DNA of 55,391 nucleotides from positions 1 through 55,391 of the forward strand of contig JABHSO010000092.1 of assembly GCA_018669845.1 (NCBI GenBank), read 5' to 3'. Both the position numbers and the translations under genes were made by a program. Source of the DNA: Gammaproteobacteria bacterium. Its GTDB lineage: Bacteria > Pseudomonadota > Gammaproteobacteria > GCA-001735895. Numbering within the stretch: position 1 is the stretch's first letter; each line of letters starts with the position of its first letter. This document shows, one piece after another, positions 16,359 through 25,949 of this stretch. The notes below the pieces were generated by a model. The model made no database searches and was not told where the DNA came from. It saw only the letters and a list, made by a program, of their open reading frames with translations.

Positions 16359-16772
16359 CTACCCTGACTTGTTATATTGCGGCACATTACCTGCAATTTC
16401 ATGAAAATCACTCTTATCAGCAACATATATATGGGCCTTTACTTTAAGCCCTGTGTCAGTTTCAAGGCATCCTGCCATAACACTGACTTGTCCATTCTCA
16501 GGTTGCTGCTTCCAAAATATGTTAGAGCCACATATCTGGCAAAAACCTCTAATGGCCAGATCATTTTTAAACCAGGACAGACCGCTTTGCTCAATAAAAT
16601 GTACCTGATTCTCTTTCACCGAAGTTGCTGATACAAAGTTGCCACTGGTTTTACGGCATTCTGAACAATAACAACTTACAATATCCCGTAGTGGGCCAGA
16701 TAGTACAAAGCTAACACTGCCACAAAGGCATTCACCCAGTAACTTCTGTGATTCTTGATTATTTATGGCCAC
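16359..16772 (-). CDS. GFA/CENP-V family zinc protein
   Basis: The 137-residue protein has the glutathione-dependent formaldehyde-activating fold: CLCGSVSF near the start, SCYCSECRKTSG and later FCQICGSNIFW, which supply two zinc sites. Family members include S-(hydroxymethyl)glutathione synthase, but most are of unknown substrate. It follows formate-H4folate ligase by 20 bp on the same strand, which fits a role in handling formaldehyde released during demethylation. That link is inference from position. It is shorter than Gfa proper (about 190 residues). Confidence 0.85.
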   Translation of the reverse strand: MAINNQESQKLLGECLCGSVSFVLSGPLRDIVSCYCSECRKTSGNFVSATSVKENQVHFIEQSGLSWFKNDLAIRGFCQICGSNIFWKQQPENGQVSVMAGCLETDTGLKVKAHIYVADKSDFHEIAGNVPQYNKSG

Positions 16773-16792
16773 TTTTAAGACCCTATAATCTC

Positions 16793-18487
16793 CTAAAATA
16801 GACCCTCTATTTGACCTTCCGTATTAACGTGGATTTTTTCAGCTGCTGGTATACGTGGCAAACCAGGCATTGTCATAACATCACCACAGATAACAACCAG
16901 GAAACCAGCGCCATTAGACAGGCGTACCTCACGAATTGGAACAACATGATTACTGGGAGCACCCTTTAAGGCAGGGTCAGTTGAAAAGGATAAAGGGGTC
17001 TTAGCAATACAAACAGGTAAATCACCATATCCATCCTGCTGTAGCACTTTAAATTGATCTCGAACTTTTTGATCGGCTATTACACCCTGTGCACCATATA
17101 ACTCCTGGGCAATTGTACGAACCTTATCAAGTAGCGGCATTTTGTCATCATATAAAAAATGAAAGTTGGCGGGCTCATTCTCAATAATTTCTACTACATT
17201 TTTAGCCAGGTCTACAGCCCCCTTACCGCCCAAAGCCCAGTGATCACACATAACTGCATTGACCTCAATTTCAGCACACAGCTGACGTAACAAATTAATT
17301 TCTGATTTTGTATCTGCGCTAAACCTGTTGATAGCAACAATAACAGGTACTCCAAATTTACGTGTATTTTCTACATGCCTGGCAAGGTTATCAAAACCCT
17401 TTACCATTGCGCCAATATTCTCTTTTTTCATTTGCTGTTCATCACAGCCACCATGCATTTTGAGAGCTCTGATGGTTCCTACTATGACTGCAACATCTGG
17501 TTTTAAACCAGATTTTCTCATTTTGATATCAAAAAATTTCTCTGCACCCAGGTCAGCACCAAAACCAGCCTCAGTAACGACATAATCGGCTAGTTTTAGA
17601 GCAGTAGAGGTTGCCAGTACCGAATTACAGCCATGCGCAATATTGGCAAAGGGGCCACCATGTATAAAGGCAGGAGTACCTTCCATTGTCTGTACAAGAT
17701 TAGGTTGAATGGCATCTTTCAATAGCGCTGTCATCGCCCCCTGGGCATTTATATCACGAGCGTAAACCGGTGTTTTATCACGACGGTGGCCGACAATAAT
17801 ATTTGCCAGTCTTTCCTGTAAATCATCAAGATCTGTAGCCAGACAAAAAATTGCCATAACTTCAGAGGCTACGGTAATATCATAGCCATCTGTTCGTGGA
17901 AATCCATTGGTAACCGCACCCAGGCCATTGGTTATTTCACGCAAAGCCCGGTCATTCATATCCACCACTCTACGCCATGAAACTCGACGAAAATCGAGCT
18001 TCTGTTCATTGCCCCAGTAAATATGATTATCTATCATCGCAGCCAGTAAGTTATTAGCCGCACCTATTGCATGAAAGTCACCGGTAAAATGTAGATTAAT
18101 ATCTTCCATCGGTACAACCTGTGCAAAACCACCACCGGCTGCGCCCCCTTTCATTCCAAAGCACGGCCCCAGTGAAGGTTCACGTAAACAGACAGCTGTC
18201 TTCTTTCCAATTTTACTTAGGGCATCACTTAACCCAACTGAAGTTGTCGTTTTTCCTTCACCGGCTTTAGTCGGTGTCATGCCAACTACTAAAATCAATT
18301 TCCCATCGGGGTTTCCCTGAATCGAACGAATGAAAGGCAAGCAAACTTTCGCTTTATCCTGACCATACAATTGAAGGTTTTCCTCCTTGATGCCAAGTTT
18401 TGCTGCAATTTTACGTATCGGTTTTGCTTTTGCGAGACGTGCTATATCTATATCTTCTTTAGGGTTCGTATGCTGAGTAACAGACAT
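16793..18487 (-). CDS. fhs: Formate-tetrahydrofolate ligase
   Basis: A 564-residue enzyme joining formate and tetrahydrofolate with ATP, reversible toward formate plus ATP. Signatures: [23 protein letters not shown] (P-loop-like), [37 protein letters not shown] and [13 protein letters not shown]. The reading frame extends upstream to a TTG at 18517. I choose ATG 18487, preceded by GAGG at 11 nt, because this gives a family-like start and length. With PurU (51924-52775) the cell has two routes from formyl-H4folate to formate; this one could conserve energy when methyl groups are oxidised. GFA is downstream in the same transcript. Confidence 0.95.
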   Translation of the reverse strand: MSVTQHTNPKEDIDIARLAKAKPIRKIAAKLGIKEENLQLYGQDKAKVCLPFIRSIQGNPDGKLILVVGMTPTKAGEGKTTTSVGLSDALSKIGKKTAVCLREPSLGPCFGMKGGAAGGGFAQVVPMEDINLHFTGDFHAIGAANNLLAAMIDNHIYWGNEQKLDFRRVSWRRVVDMNDRALREITNGLGAVTNGFPRTDGYDITVASEVMAIFCLATDLDDLQERLANIIVGHRRDKTPVYARDINAQGAMTALLKDAIQPNLVQTMEGTPAFIHGGPFANIAHGCNSVLATSTALKLADYVVTEAGFGADLGAEKFFDIKMRKSGLKPDVAVIVGTIRALKMHGGCDEQQMKKENIGAMVKGFDNLARHVENTRKFGVPVIVAINRFSADTKSEINLLRQLCAEIEVNAVMCDHWALGGKGAVDLAKNVVEIIENEPANFHFLYDDKMPLLDKVRTIAQELYGAQGVIADQKVRDQFKVLQQDGYGDLPVCIAKTPLSFSTDPALKGAPSNHVVPIREVRLSNGAGFLVVICGDVMTMPGLPRIPAAEKIHVNTEGQIEGLF

Positions 18488-18805
18488 TTCCAGATTATCC
18501 TCAATAGGTTTCAACAAAACAGTCAGGTAGTTTTTGAATATTGAATCAATCTTTAAAAATGAACCAACAACCGAGCGACTCTTGACAGCCTATTAACGAC
18601 ATACCTGAATTTCCTGATGGGTTTGATGAAGTACGATCCTTTAGAATTTAGTATTTTATGGATTTAAAAACACAGTCCCAACCAAATCTAGACCTTGATA
18701 CCACAGATATGTAGAAGCCAATATCAAGAAAAAAATAACATGCTGATGAACTCTCATGAAGGACAGGATATTAATCAATATCTATACGATAAAGGCAGAC
18801 TTCCT

Positions 18806-20584
18806 TCAACCATTGTGAGTCACATTATTTTGAGTTATAGCTGTAAGTCCTTTAGAACCAGTTGGATTTTCAGACAACCATGGAATCACCACTGCTTTAT
18901 CTGTCAGTGATGTTTTAACCCGGGTGATCAGTTCAACCTCAGACTCACAGCGTTGCCGCAGCACAGGATCCTCGGTTCCAGTCATCGCAAGACTCTGGTT
19001 AACAACCCAGGCGTAGGGTTTGATACCAGCCCGTCCCAGGTCCTGCTGAAGTTTTTCCGCCTCGGATACCGGGGTGGTTTCGGCCAGTGTCGCAATCAAT
19101 ATCCTGGTAAAATCAGGGTTTTGCAAACGCATCAAAGGTGTAACAAAGGATGCATCAGACTTTGAACTGCCACGTTCAACTTCACGATGATAGGCTCCAG
19201 CTGTATCCAGTAATAGCAACGTATGTCCAGTAGGCGCTGTATCCAGCACAACAAAACCGGAACGGGCTTTTGACACGGTACGGGAAAATGCTCGAAAAAC
19301 TGCTACCTCCTCGGTGCAAGGTGATTGCAGATCTTCTTCCAGAAGGGCCAGGCCATCAGCATCAAGATTCTTTCCTTTAGTTTTAAGTACATATTGCGTA
19401 TAGGCTTCGGCCTCTTGTTTGGGATCAATACGACTGATTTCCAGTCCGTCAACATCAGAGTCAATTACCTGCTGGATATGGGCAGCCGGATCAGTAGTGC
19501 TGAGATGAACAGGGAAGCCACGTAAAGCCAGTTCACGGGCCACAGCAGCTGCTATTGTCGTTTTTCCAACTCCACCCTTGCCCATCACCATGATCAAACC
19601 TTTTTCCGATTGTGCCAGATCATCAATTAATTCTGAGATGTGTTGCAAATCCTCTGATAAGTATATTTTTTTTGTGGAAGTTGAGGTATCTCTACCCATT
19701 TCCTCTGTAGATAAAAATTTACGCAAGAAATTTATGCCAACAATATTATGTCCCTTCAATAAGATTTTTGACTGTGGCAGTTCAGCCAGAGAATCAGCCA
19801 TATTAGCCAGTGCCTGCTCATTTCGTTGCTGAAACGCCAGGGCTATCGGGTCATCCTGCTTACCAGCTCTGAAAACACCATTGATAACCAGATGCTGATT
19901 GGTAATACCCTGCTCCCGGAGTTCCTTTCCTGAACTCGCGGCTTCATTCAAAGCAATTTCATCAGCTCGACTGACTAACACCAACGTAGTTTGTTTCTTA
20001 TCACTCAGTACACTCAATGAACTTGCGTATCTTTCATGTTGTTGTTTCAGACCGGAGGCAGGTCCCAGGCAGGTTGCTCCACGCAGGTTTTCATCCAGAA
20101 AGCCTGACCAGGCAGCCGGTAAATTCAGCAGCCGAAGCGTATGTCCGGTTGGAGCTGTATCGAAAACAATATGATCGAAGCGATCGATAATCGATTGATC
20201 GACCAGAAACCCGGTGAATTCATCGAATGCTGCAATTTCAACCGTGCAGGCACCAGATAGTTGCTCTTCCATCTGCTTAATCATTGATTCAGGTAACTCA
20301 TCGCGGTAGGGCCCGATGATCCGCTGACGGTATTCTTCTGCTGCACGCTCCGGGTTGATGTTGACAGCAAAGAGGTTGTTTACATCGTTTATCGGCGTGG
20401 GTTTACCCGCTATTTGGGTATTTAGAACCTGGTCTAGATTTGAAGCCGGATCCGTACTCACCAGTAAAACTGTTTTCCCCGAATCAGCCAGAGAAACCGC
20501 CAGTGAACAGGAAACTGATGTTTTGCCTACACCTCCCTTGCCGGTAAAGAATAGAAAGGGAGTTGGATTATTCAGTAGATTCAT
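18806..20584 (-). CDS. arsA: Arsenite-stimulated ATPase ArsA (two-domain)
   Basis: The 592-residue protein has two homologous halves, each with a deviant Walker A (GKGGVGKTS at 15-22 and GKGGVGKTT near 335) and the DTAPTGHTLRLL / DTAPTGHTLLLL signature. The three metalloid-binding cysteines of E. coli ArsA are matched by cysteines near 113 (SGACTVEIAAFDEF), 171 (GATCLGPASG) and 422 (SPCTEEVAVF). Length is that of full ArsA. ArsA normally energises the ArsB pump and takes As(III) from ArsD. ArsD is the adjacent upstream gene here, but neither ArsB nor Acr3 is encoded in the window. It is the last gene of the leftward operon that begins with an amino-acid ABC importer. Confidence 0.95.
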   Translation of the reverse strand: MNLLNNPTPFLFFTGKGGVGKTSVSCSLAVSLADSGKTVLLVSTDPASNLDQVLNTQIAGKPTPINDVNNLFAVNINPERAAEEYRQRIIGPYRDELPESMIKQMEEQLSGACTVEIAAFDEFTGFLVDQSIIDRFDHIVFDTAPTGHTLRLLNLPAAWSGFLDENLRGATCLGPASGLKQQHERYASSLSVLSDKKQTTLVLVSRADEIALNEAASSGKELREQGITNQHLVINGVFRAGKQDDPIALAFQQRNEQALANMADSLAELPQSKILLKGHNIVGINFLRKFLSTEEMGRDTSTSTKKIYLSEDLQHISELIDDLAQSEKGLIMVMGKGGVGKTTIAAAVARELALRGFPVHLSTTDPAAHIQQVIDSDVDGLEISRIDPKQEAEAYTQYVLKTKGKNLDADGLALLEEDLQSPCTEEVAVFRAFSRTVSKARSGFVVLDTAPTGHTLLLLDTAGAYHREVERGSSKSDASFVTPLMRLQNPDFTRILIATLAETTPVSEAEKLQQDLGRAGIKPYAWVVNQSLAMTGTEDPVLRQRCESEVELITRVKTSLTDKAVVIPWLSENPTGSKGLTAITQNNVTHNG

Positions 20585-20596
20585 GTCTATTATTCC

Positions 20597-20974
20597 CTAA
20601 CAACTACATGAACCACAGCCACAATCAGTTTGACTTTCTATTACAGGGCTATCTGAAATCAGAGTGGATGTATCAAGTCCCGTCAGTGCAGTGAGTTGAC
20701 TACGATCAGGATAGCAACCACGACTGATAATTCTGTCTTCAAACATTAGTAATGGTAGACAGGTTTCGCCCTTTTCATTAATCTCTGCCTTGATCTTTGT
20801 ATCTGATATAAACGCCGCAGGCTCCTGGGCCAGGTTGAATCTTTCAACTGACACACCCTGCTTTTTCAACCATTCAATATCTGCTGTAAAAGTGATCAAT
20901 ACCGCGTCAGCATCGACACCACAGACACCGGTTTCACAGCACATAGCTGGTTCATATATTTTCAATTTACTCAT
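20597..20974 (-). CDS. arsD: ArsD arsenic metallochaperone
   Basis: A 125-residue protein. From the chosen ATG (20974, with GGAGAG upstream) cysteines fall at 12, 13 and 18 (MCCETGVCG), exactly the As(III) triad of ArsD. The C-terminus ends DCGCGSCSC, comparable to the extra vicinal cysteine pairs of plasmid ArsD. The body has the thioredoxin-like LPLLMFEDRIISRGCYP segment. ArsD hands As(III) to ArsA, encoded 12 bp downstream. An upstream in-frame GTG (20986) would add four residues and move the triad out of register, so ATG is preferred. Confidence 0.93.
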   Translation of the reverse strand: MSKLKIYEPAMCCETGVCGVDADAVLITFTADIEWLKKQGVSVERFNLAQEPAAFISDTKIKAEINEKGETCLPLLMFEDRIISRGCYPDRSQLTALTGLDTSTLISDSPVIESQTDCGCGSCSC

Positions 20975-20997
20975 TAATCTCTCCACTAGCCATATGG

Positions 20998-21657
20998 CTA
21001 TTTTCTGGGCATGTCTTTATTAATAACATCACCTCGATCTCCAAACAGATCATTGAAATGAAAAAGATAATCTTCAAGTAACTCAATATCCAGTATTTGT
21101 TCAGGGTCTGTATTGAGCAGTTTTTTGCTAAAATCATCATGCATTTTTTCAATCTGATCGATTTGTTTAGCCGAAACGGGTTCACCCATTTGTCTGGATT
21201 TTCTTATGGTTGATTCCAGTTCCTTCATGTCTGCAGGGAATACGCCATTTTTCAATTTTACCCGGCAGGCTTGTCCCGATGATGTCTTTTGCAGAATAAA
21301 ACCTTCCCCCATAGCGGCATCGACTCTCAGCGTTTTAAAGTTAATCCGAGCACCTGTCATCAGGGCTGCCGCATCAATCCAGCAGGGACCATTTTTTGAA
21401 ACCACCCGCAAATCGGTTCGGTCGACAATGCCGTCAGGAAAAAGGCATTCAAACCCGGCACGTAACGCAATATAGGAAATCACCAGCCCATCACATAAAT
21501 GACCATGGATTCGAGCCAGATCTTTCAGGCTGATTTCCTTGATTGAGAGATTGTAACGGCCGAGAGCACTGTCAGTATCGCGCACGATGAACGGTTTATT
21601 AAATAAAGCGTTTGCAGCCCATTCCGGGTAAAACCACTCCACCTTGTTATTCTTCAT
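20998..21657 (-). CDS. FmdE-like protein
   Basis: 219 residues. The core HGHLCDGLVISYIALRAG, SKNGPCWIDAAALMTGARI and the later GFILQKT match the N-terminal domain of the formylmethanofuran dehydrogenase subunit E family (HGHxCxG metal or cofactor motif). There is no C-terminal zinc ribbon, and methanofuran is not expected here, so the family name does not give its function. The ATG at 21657 overlaps the stop of the cysteine-synthase-like gene by 11 bp, and arsD follows. Being locked between a PLP enzyme and arsD is unusual and suggests a role in the same metalloid or sulfur pathway. A small thiol- or metal-binding enzyme is the most I can propose. Confidence 0.75.
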   Translation of the reverse strand: MKNNKVEWFYPEWAANALFNKPFIVRDTDSALGRYNLSIKEISLKDLARIHGHLCDGLVISYIALRAGFECLFPDGIVDRTDLRVVSKNGPCWIDAAALMTGARINFKTLRVDAAMGEGFILQKTSSGQACRVKLKNGVFPADMKELESTIRKSRQMGEPVSAKQIDQIEKMHDDFSKKLLNTDPEQILDIELLEDYLFHFNDLFGDRGDVINKDMPRK

Positions 21658-22693
21658 TTTCAAGTAAATCACTGTTTATAATTTCTGGAAACTCTGAGGT
21701 ATCCAGATATTTAAAGTATTCATCAAGGTATGGAACTGGACTATCAGGGCAGATGAATACGCAGGTGATTTCTATATCGTCATTACGTAAATCTTCCAGC
21801 GAATCATCATCCACTTTTTTTTGTAAAAAATTCAACAACCCGCATAATGCAAACCCTGAACTTGGACCCACCACAATGCCTTGACGGCTCAGTTGCATGC
21901 TTTTACTGTAAGATTCCTCGGTGGTCACTTGTTCGATAAAATCAACCTGCTTCTCCCAGTCGAATCCAATGAGTTCCAGCAAACCTTTAGTGCGTACACC
22001 GGGCACGTAACTGGAGTCTTCACGCATGACTCCTACAATATTTATCGCATCATTTTTCTTTTTTAAAGTTTTAGCCGTACCCGTGATGGTTCCTGTCGTA
22101 CCTAGTCCTGCACATAAAATATTGATCTTTCCTTTAGTCTGCTTCCAGATTTGTTTTGCAGTCCATTTTTCATGTGCAGCCGGGTTATCAGGGTTATTGT
22201 ATTGCCCAGGGTTAATCCAGCCTGGCTGCGCGCCCTTTTCCCTGGCCTTATAGACCCCTGCTCTGGGGTCATTGGCATCGGGCAGTGACGGCTCCTTATT
22301 AACGATAGGCTGTACACCAAAAAATAATAACATCCATAGTTTATGAATCGATATTTCATGCGGTACATATGACGATGTATTTTTAACCCCAAACTGTAAC
22401 GCTGCCAAAGCAAGGGAGAAAACGGTATTGCCTGATGAATTCTCAATCACGTTTTCAACCTGATCCAGTTCACCTCGTTGATACAGTGCCTGCATCATAT
22501 TAAATGCGGGTACTGACTTGACATTACCCAGAGGAGAAAAAGTCATCAGTTTGGCAAAGATTCTGACTCGTTTACCAGCAAAAGGGTTCAGGCTTTCGGG
22601 CAATTCAACCAGTGGCATCATTGGATGTTCACCAGGGTTTAGAAATTTTTCTATCGATTTTTTACCCTTGAAGACATTTAATTTTTTAGCCAT
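21647..22693 (-). CDS. Cysteine-synthase-like PLP-dependent enzyme
   Basis: A 348-residue fold-type II PLP enzyme. The Schiff-base lysine region is SPLGNVKSVPA (CysK has GGSVKDR). The substrate loop ENSSGNTVFSLALAA replaces the usual PTSGNTG, and the phosphate-binding region is AGLGTTGTITGTA. C-terminally GIVVGPSSGFALCGLL matches the conserved SSG segment. The altered loops and an extra segment between about 110 and 170 (VPHEISIHKLW... DANDPRAG) say it is not housekeeping CysK/CysM. Beta-replacement or beta-elimination on a cysteine- or serine-like substrate is expected. It follows the ABC importer ATPase by 38 bp and overlaps the FmdE-like gene. Confidence 0.85.
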   Translation of the reverse strand: MAKKLNVFKGKKSIEKFLNPGEHPMMPLVELPESLNPFAGKRVRIFAKLMTFSPLGNVKSVPAFNMMQALYQRGELDQVENVIENSSGNTVFSLALAALQFGVKNTSSYVPHEISIHKLWMLLFFGVQPIVNKEPSLPDANDPRAGVYKAREKGAQPGWINPGQYNNPDNPAAHEKWTAKQIWKQTKGKINILCAGLGTTGTITGTAKTLKKKNDAINIVGVMREDSSYVPGVRTKGLLELIGFDWEKQVDFIEQVTTEESYSKSMQLSRQGIVVGPSSGFALCGLLNFLQKKVDDDSLEDLRNDDIEITCVFICPDSPVPYLDEYFKYLDTSEFPEIINSDLLENEE

Positions 22694-22731
22694 AACCTGT
22701 TCTCGAAAAACCCTGATAAAGTATCATCAAA

Positions 22732-23460
22732 TTAATGGTGCAATATTTTGGAAAGAAACGACTGAGCTCTCTCTCCCCGGGTTTCATTAAAAAAAGCATC
22801 CTTGGTGCAATCTTCTTCGATTCGACCTTCATCCATAAAAATTACCCGATCAGCCACATTTTTTGCAAAACCCATTTCATGAGTAACCACCATCATGGTC
22901 ATGCCTTCTTTGGCCAGTTCCACCATGACATCCAGTACTTCGTTGATCATTTCCGGATCCAGTGCCGATGTTGGTTCATCAAAAAGCATCGCATCCGGGT
23001 CCATCGCCAGACCTCTCGCTATAGCAACGCGCTGCTGCTGACCACCTGATAGCTGGCCAGGATATTTATGTGCATGCTCTGAAAGCCCTACCCGGTGTAA
23101 CAGTTCCATACCCCGTTTTTCGGCTTCTTCTGTGTTCCTTCCAAGAACCTTTTCCTGACCCAGCATAATATTTTTAATCACAGAGATATGTGGAAATAGC
23201 TCAAAATTCTGAAAAACCATGCCGATGTGTGAGCGCAATTTAGACAAATTCGTTTTCGATTCTCCAACCGATGTTTCATCAAAAGTGATAGTTCCTTCCT
23301 GAAAAGGTTCAAGTCCATTGATGCATTTGATCAAGGTACTTTTTCCGGAACCTGATGGACCACAAACGACAACCACTTCTCCCTTTGCAACACTTGTAGT
23401 GCAATCATTGAGAACACAGAATGATCCATACCACTTACTGACATTTTTCATTTCGATCAT
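22732..23460 (-). CDS. Polar-amino-acid ABC transporter, ATP-binding protein
   Basis: The 242-residue ATPase has Walker [10 protein letters not shown], the Q-loop [10 protein letters not shown], the signature [17 protein letters not shown], Walker [13 protein letters not shown] and the switch histidine VVTHEMGFA, typical of GlnQ/GltL/HisP-type importers. Its ATG overlaps the stop of the preceding permease (ATGA). It works with the two permeases and the binding protein encoded just upstream, and is followed by the cysteine-synthase-like gene rather than standing at an operon end. Confidence 0.95.
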   Translation of the reverse strand: MIEMKNVSKWYGSFCVLNDCTTSVAKGEVVVVCGPSGSGKSTLIKCINGLEPFQEGTITFDETSVGESKTNLSKLRSHIGMVFQNFELFPHISVIKNIMLGQEKVLGRNTEEAEKRGMELLHRVGLSEHAHKYPGQLSGGQQQRVAIARGLAMDPDAMLFDEPTSALDPEMINEVLDVMVELAKEGMTMMVVTHEMGFAKNVADRVIFMDEGRIEEDCTKDAFFNETRGERAQSFLSKILHH

Positions 23461-24116
23461 ACTGAGAATCTCCGTTGTAATTTACGTATAGATAAAGAGA
23501 AAGTTAAACACAGAATAAAATAGACGACTGCAACCGTTGAAAACATTTCAATCAGACGGTTTTCCCGAGTGGCTACTATTTCGGCATTGACCAGAAAGTC
23601 ATGCAAGCCGACAACATAGACCAGGGATGTATCCTGGAAAAGGATAACGGCCTGGGTTAACAGAATGGGGATCATATTGCGAAACGCCTGGGGTAATACG
23701 ACATAGCGCATGTTTTGAATGTAGGTCAACCCAATGGCTTGTCCAGCCTGCAGTTGACCCATTTTTACACTTTGAATTCCGGCCCGCATAATTTCACAGT
23801 AATAGGCCCCTTCAAACAGGGTGAATGCAACCAGCACCGAGTAAAAACCTCCGACCGGTCTGCCAAGAATGAAGGGCACCAGGAAATAAAACCAGAAGAT
23901 AACCAGGATGAGCGGCATCGAACGAAAAAAATTAACATAGCTACCCGCTAAAAATGAAACTACCTTTATATGAGAAAGCCTTGCAAGTGCCAGCAATACA
24001 CCCAGAAACAGCCCACCGACTATGGCTAAAAAAGTTAACAGAAAGGTCAGTTGCATACCTTCCCACAGAAAGGGGATAGAATCGATAACAACCTGATAAT
24101 CAAAATCACTAAACAT
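23457..24116 (-). CDS. Polar-amino-acid ABC transporter permease (GltK-like)
   Basis: A 219-residue inner-membrane protein of the His/Glu/Gln/Arg/opine family. It has several membrane spans, the EAA loop [24 protein letters not shown], and [22 protein letters not shown] near the N-terminus. It pairs with the second permease, whose gene ends 1 nt upstream. Closest in layout to the GltJK pair of glutamate/aspartate importers. Confidence 0.92.
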   Translation of the reverse strand: MFSDFDYQVVIDSIPFLWEGMQLTFLLTFLAIVGGLFLGVLLALARLSHIKVVSFLAGSYVNFFRSMPLILVIFWFYFLVPFILGRPVGGFYSVLVAFTLFEGAYYCEIMRAGIQSVKMGQLQAGQAIGLTYIQNMRYVVLPQAFRNMIPILLTQAVILFQDTSLVYVVGLHDFLVNAEIVATRENRLIEMFSTVAVVYFILCLTFSLSIRKLQRRFSV

Positions 24117-24117
24117 A

Positions 24118-24840
24118 TTATTTTGCCCCCAGAGAAATTACACCGGGAATGTGCATCTTTTTTTCCACCGACCTCATAACGGTCATTACCATAAAGGTCA
24201 CAACAATGTATAAAATCGTGGCAGTGGTGAATGCTTCAAAACCCTGAAAGGTATACTCTTCTATCTGTCGGGTCTGGGCGGTAAGCTCCAGTACACCAAT
24301 GGTCAAAGCCAAAGATGAATTCTTGAAAATGCCGAGAAACTCACTGGTCATGGGCGGAATAATGGTTCGGTAACTGACCGGAAGAAGCACATACCGATAA
24401 ACCTGCCTCGGTGTCAGGCCTATTGCCATAGCAGCCTGCCGTTGTCCGATTCCTATAGCGTTTATTCCGGCACGAACCTGTTCGGCAACGCGGGAAGCCG
24501 TGTAGGTTCCAAGACAGACAACTGCTGTCCAGAACTCCGGCAACGGCATGCCTCTTTTTACCCAGGTACCCGCTTCTTCAGGTAATAATTCTGGAAAAAT
24601 GAAGTACCACAGAAACATCTGCACCAGCAGCGGAATATTTCGAAAGACCTCAACATAGGATGCCCCTATCGTACTGATCACCGGATTATCGACGGTGCGC
24701 ATTATGCCGATGACTGAACCCAGTGAAAAGGCAATAACCCAGGCACAGATAGCAACAGCAAGAGTCCATCCAAGTCCCGATATAATCCAGCCAAAATAGG
24801 GGTCTGTTACCAATATTGCCCAGTTCCAGTTGTAATTCAT
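24118..24840 (-). CDS. Polar-amino-acid ABC transporter permease (GltJ-like)
   Basis: The 240-residue permease begins MNYNWNWAILVTDPYFGWII, close to GltJ. It contains YVEVFRNIPLLVQMFLWYFIFPELLP and the EAA loop RVAEQVRAGINAIGIGQRQAAMAIGLT. It forms the channel with the 23457-24116 permease. The binding-protein gene is about 100 bp upstream in the same direction. Confidence 0.93.
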   Translation of the reverse strand: MNYNWNWAILVTDPYFGWIISGLGWTLAVAICAWVIAFSLGSVIGIMRTVDNPVISTIGASYVEVFRNIPLLVQMFLWYFIFPELLPEEAGTWVKRGMPLPEFWTAVVCLGTYTASRVAEQVRAGINAIGIGQRQAAMAIGLTPRQVYRYVLLPVSYRTIIPPMTSEFLGIFKNSSLALTIGVLELTAQTRQIEEYTFQGFEAFTTATILYIVVTFMVMTVMRSVEKKMHIPGVISLGAK

Positions 24841-24944
24841 TTACTGCTCCTGTCATATTAACTATGAAGTAAAATTACCGGGGCATGACCTTGACTGCAT
24901 GGTCAGGCCCCGATCTAAATCAATCGAGGGGGAGATTGATTTTA

Positions 24945-25832
24945 CTAATGTGGCAGTGCCTGAATTTCAAAAGCCGTCTTAAGCGTTGCGCTGATTGGCA
25001 TATTGATATTGGTTGGGCCAGGGTTAAACCATTTGTCATAAATCTTTTGTGCTTCACCAGATCGCATCATATCCGCCAGCACTACGTCACCAAGACGGCG
25101 ATAGGTCGAGTCATCATGAGGCACCATGATTCCATAAGGGTCATAACTGAGAAAACGGCCCGTGACCTGAAATTGATCTGGTTTTTTTGATTTGGAGATA
25201 AGGCCATACAGCAAAACGCTATCAGATGCATAAACATCGGCCCGTCCATTTTCCAGATTCAACCAGCCCTGTGGATGATCTTTAACCATGACATATCGAA
25301 TTTTGAGACCTTTAGCCTTGGCCACTCGTTTAATGGCTTTTTCATTAGTCGTGCCCAGAGACAGGGCCACCACTTTACCATCCAGATCTTCTATTTCATT
25401 GATGCCAGATCCTTTCTTGCTGGCAATTTTTGTACCGGTAATGAAAGTTGTGGATAGATAATCAACCTGTTTCTGGCGTGTTAAATTATGAGTTGTTGAT
25501 CCACATTCAAGATCAATCGTTCCATTCGCCATCAGTGCAATACGGGTCTGTGATGTGACAGGAACATACTTGATTTTCAGATTAGGCTTGCCTGTCGCCT
25601 CTTTAATTTGATCGATGATCTTGTGGCACAGGTCGACGGAATAACCCTGTGGCTTGCCATCTTTCCCAATAAATGAAAATGGTACCGATGCTTCCCGGTG
25701 CCCCATGTTGATCACACCACGGTCCTGTATGCGCTTTAATACAAAAGAACTATCGACATCCCCTGCAAAAGAACCAGACGTATAAAAAGCTGTAAGAGTT
25801 ACAGCCAGTATTCCAAGATTTTTAACCTTCAT
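24945..25832 (-). CDS. Polar-amino-acid ABC transporter, periplasmic binding protein
   Basis: A 295-residue family 3 binding protein with a signal peptide (about 1-23, ending SFAGDVD). It resembles GltI: RIQDRGVINMGHREASVPFSF, GYSVDLCHKII, DLECGSTTHNLTRQKQVDYL and YGIMVPHDDS. GltI-type proteins bind glutamate or aspartate, but the ligand can be any acidic or polar amino acid. It is the first gene of a leftward operon that continues into the permeases, the ATPase, a cysteine-synthase-like enzyme, FmdE-like, arsD and arsA, so an arsenic- or sulfur-containing amino acid is a reasonable candidate ligand (inference). Confidence 0.93.
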   Translation of the reverse strand: MKVKNLGILAVTLTAFYTSGSFAGDVDSSFVLKRIQDRGVINMGHREASVPFSFIGKDGKPQGYSVDLCHKIIDQIKEATGKPNLKIKYVPVTSQTRIALMANGTIDLECGSTTHNLTRQKQVDYLSTTFITGTKIASKKGSGINEIEDLDGKVVALSLGTTNEKAIKRVAKAKGLKIRYVMVKDHPQGWLNLENGRADVYASDSVLLYGLISKSKKPDQFQVTGRFLSYDPYGIMVPHDDSTYRRLGDVVLADMMRSGEAQKIYDKWFNPGPTNINMPISATLKTAFEIQALPH

Positions 25833-25895
25833 TATTTTATCCTCTCATTTAGTTGTCTGTTTTTTTAATACTTTAAAACTGCTTATTTGCCAGAT

Positions 25896-25949
25896 TTATG
25901 AATTAATGAAAATATTTAATTTGGTATTTCACTAATTCATGAATTAATG
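25896..25949. promoter_or_regulatory. Candidate ArsR operators in the divergent promoter
   Basis: The 25833-26015 region serves two divergent operons. ATGAATTAATG occurs at 25898-25908 and 25939-25949, 41 bp apart (about four helical turns). The second copy overlaps a perfect 14-bp palindrome TAATTCATGAATTA (25933-25946). ArsR/SmtB repressors bind such AT-rich dyads, and a related dyad, TATTACATGAAATA, lies in front of the local arsR gene. The palindrome overlaps the in-frame ATG at 25947, another reason to place the NifS-like start further downstream. Confidence 0.5.

Noticed and set aside
18488-18805. Possible pump gene or regulator between formate-H4folate ligase and arsA
   Set aside because: All frames are short and unlike any family; the stretch is taken as plain intergenic DNA with the ligase promoter.
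21647-22693. Calling the PLP gene cysK or cysM
   Set aside because: Its substrate loops and an extra internal segment differ from biosynthetic cysteine synthases, so a housekeeping name would mislead.
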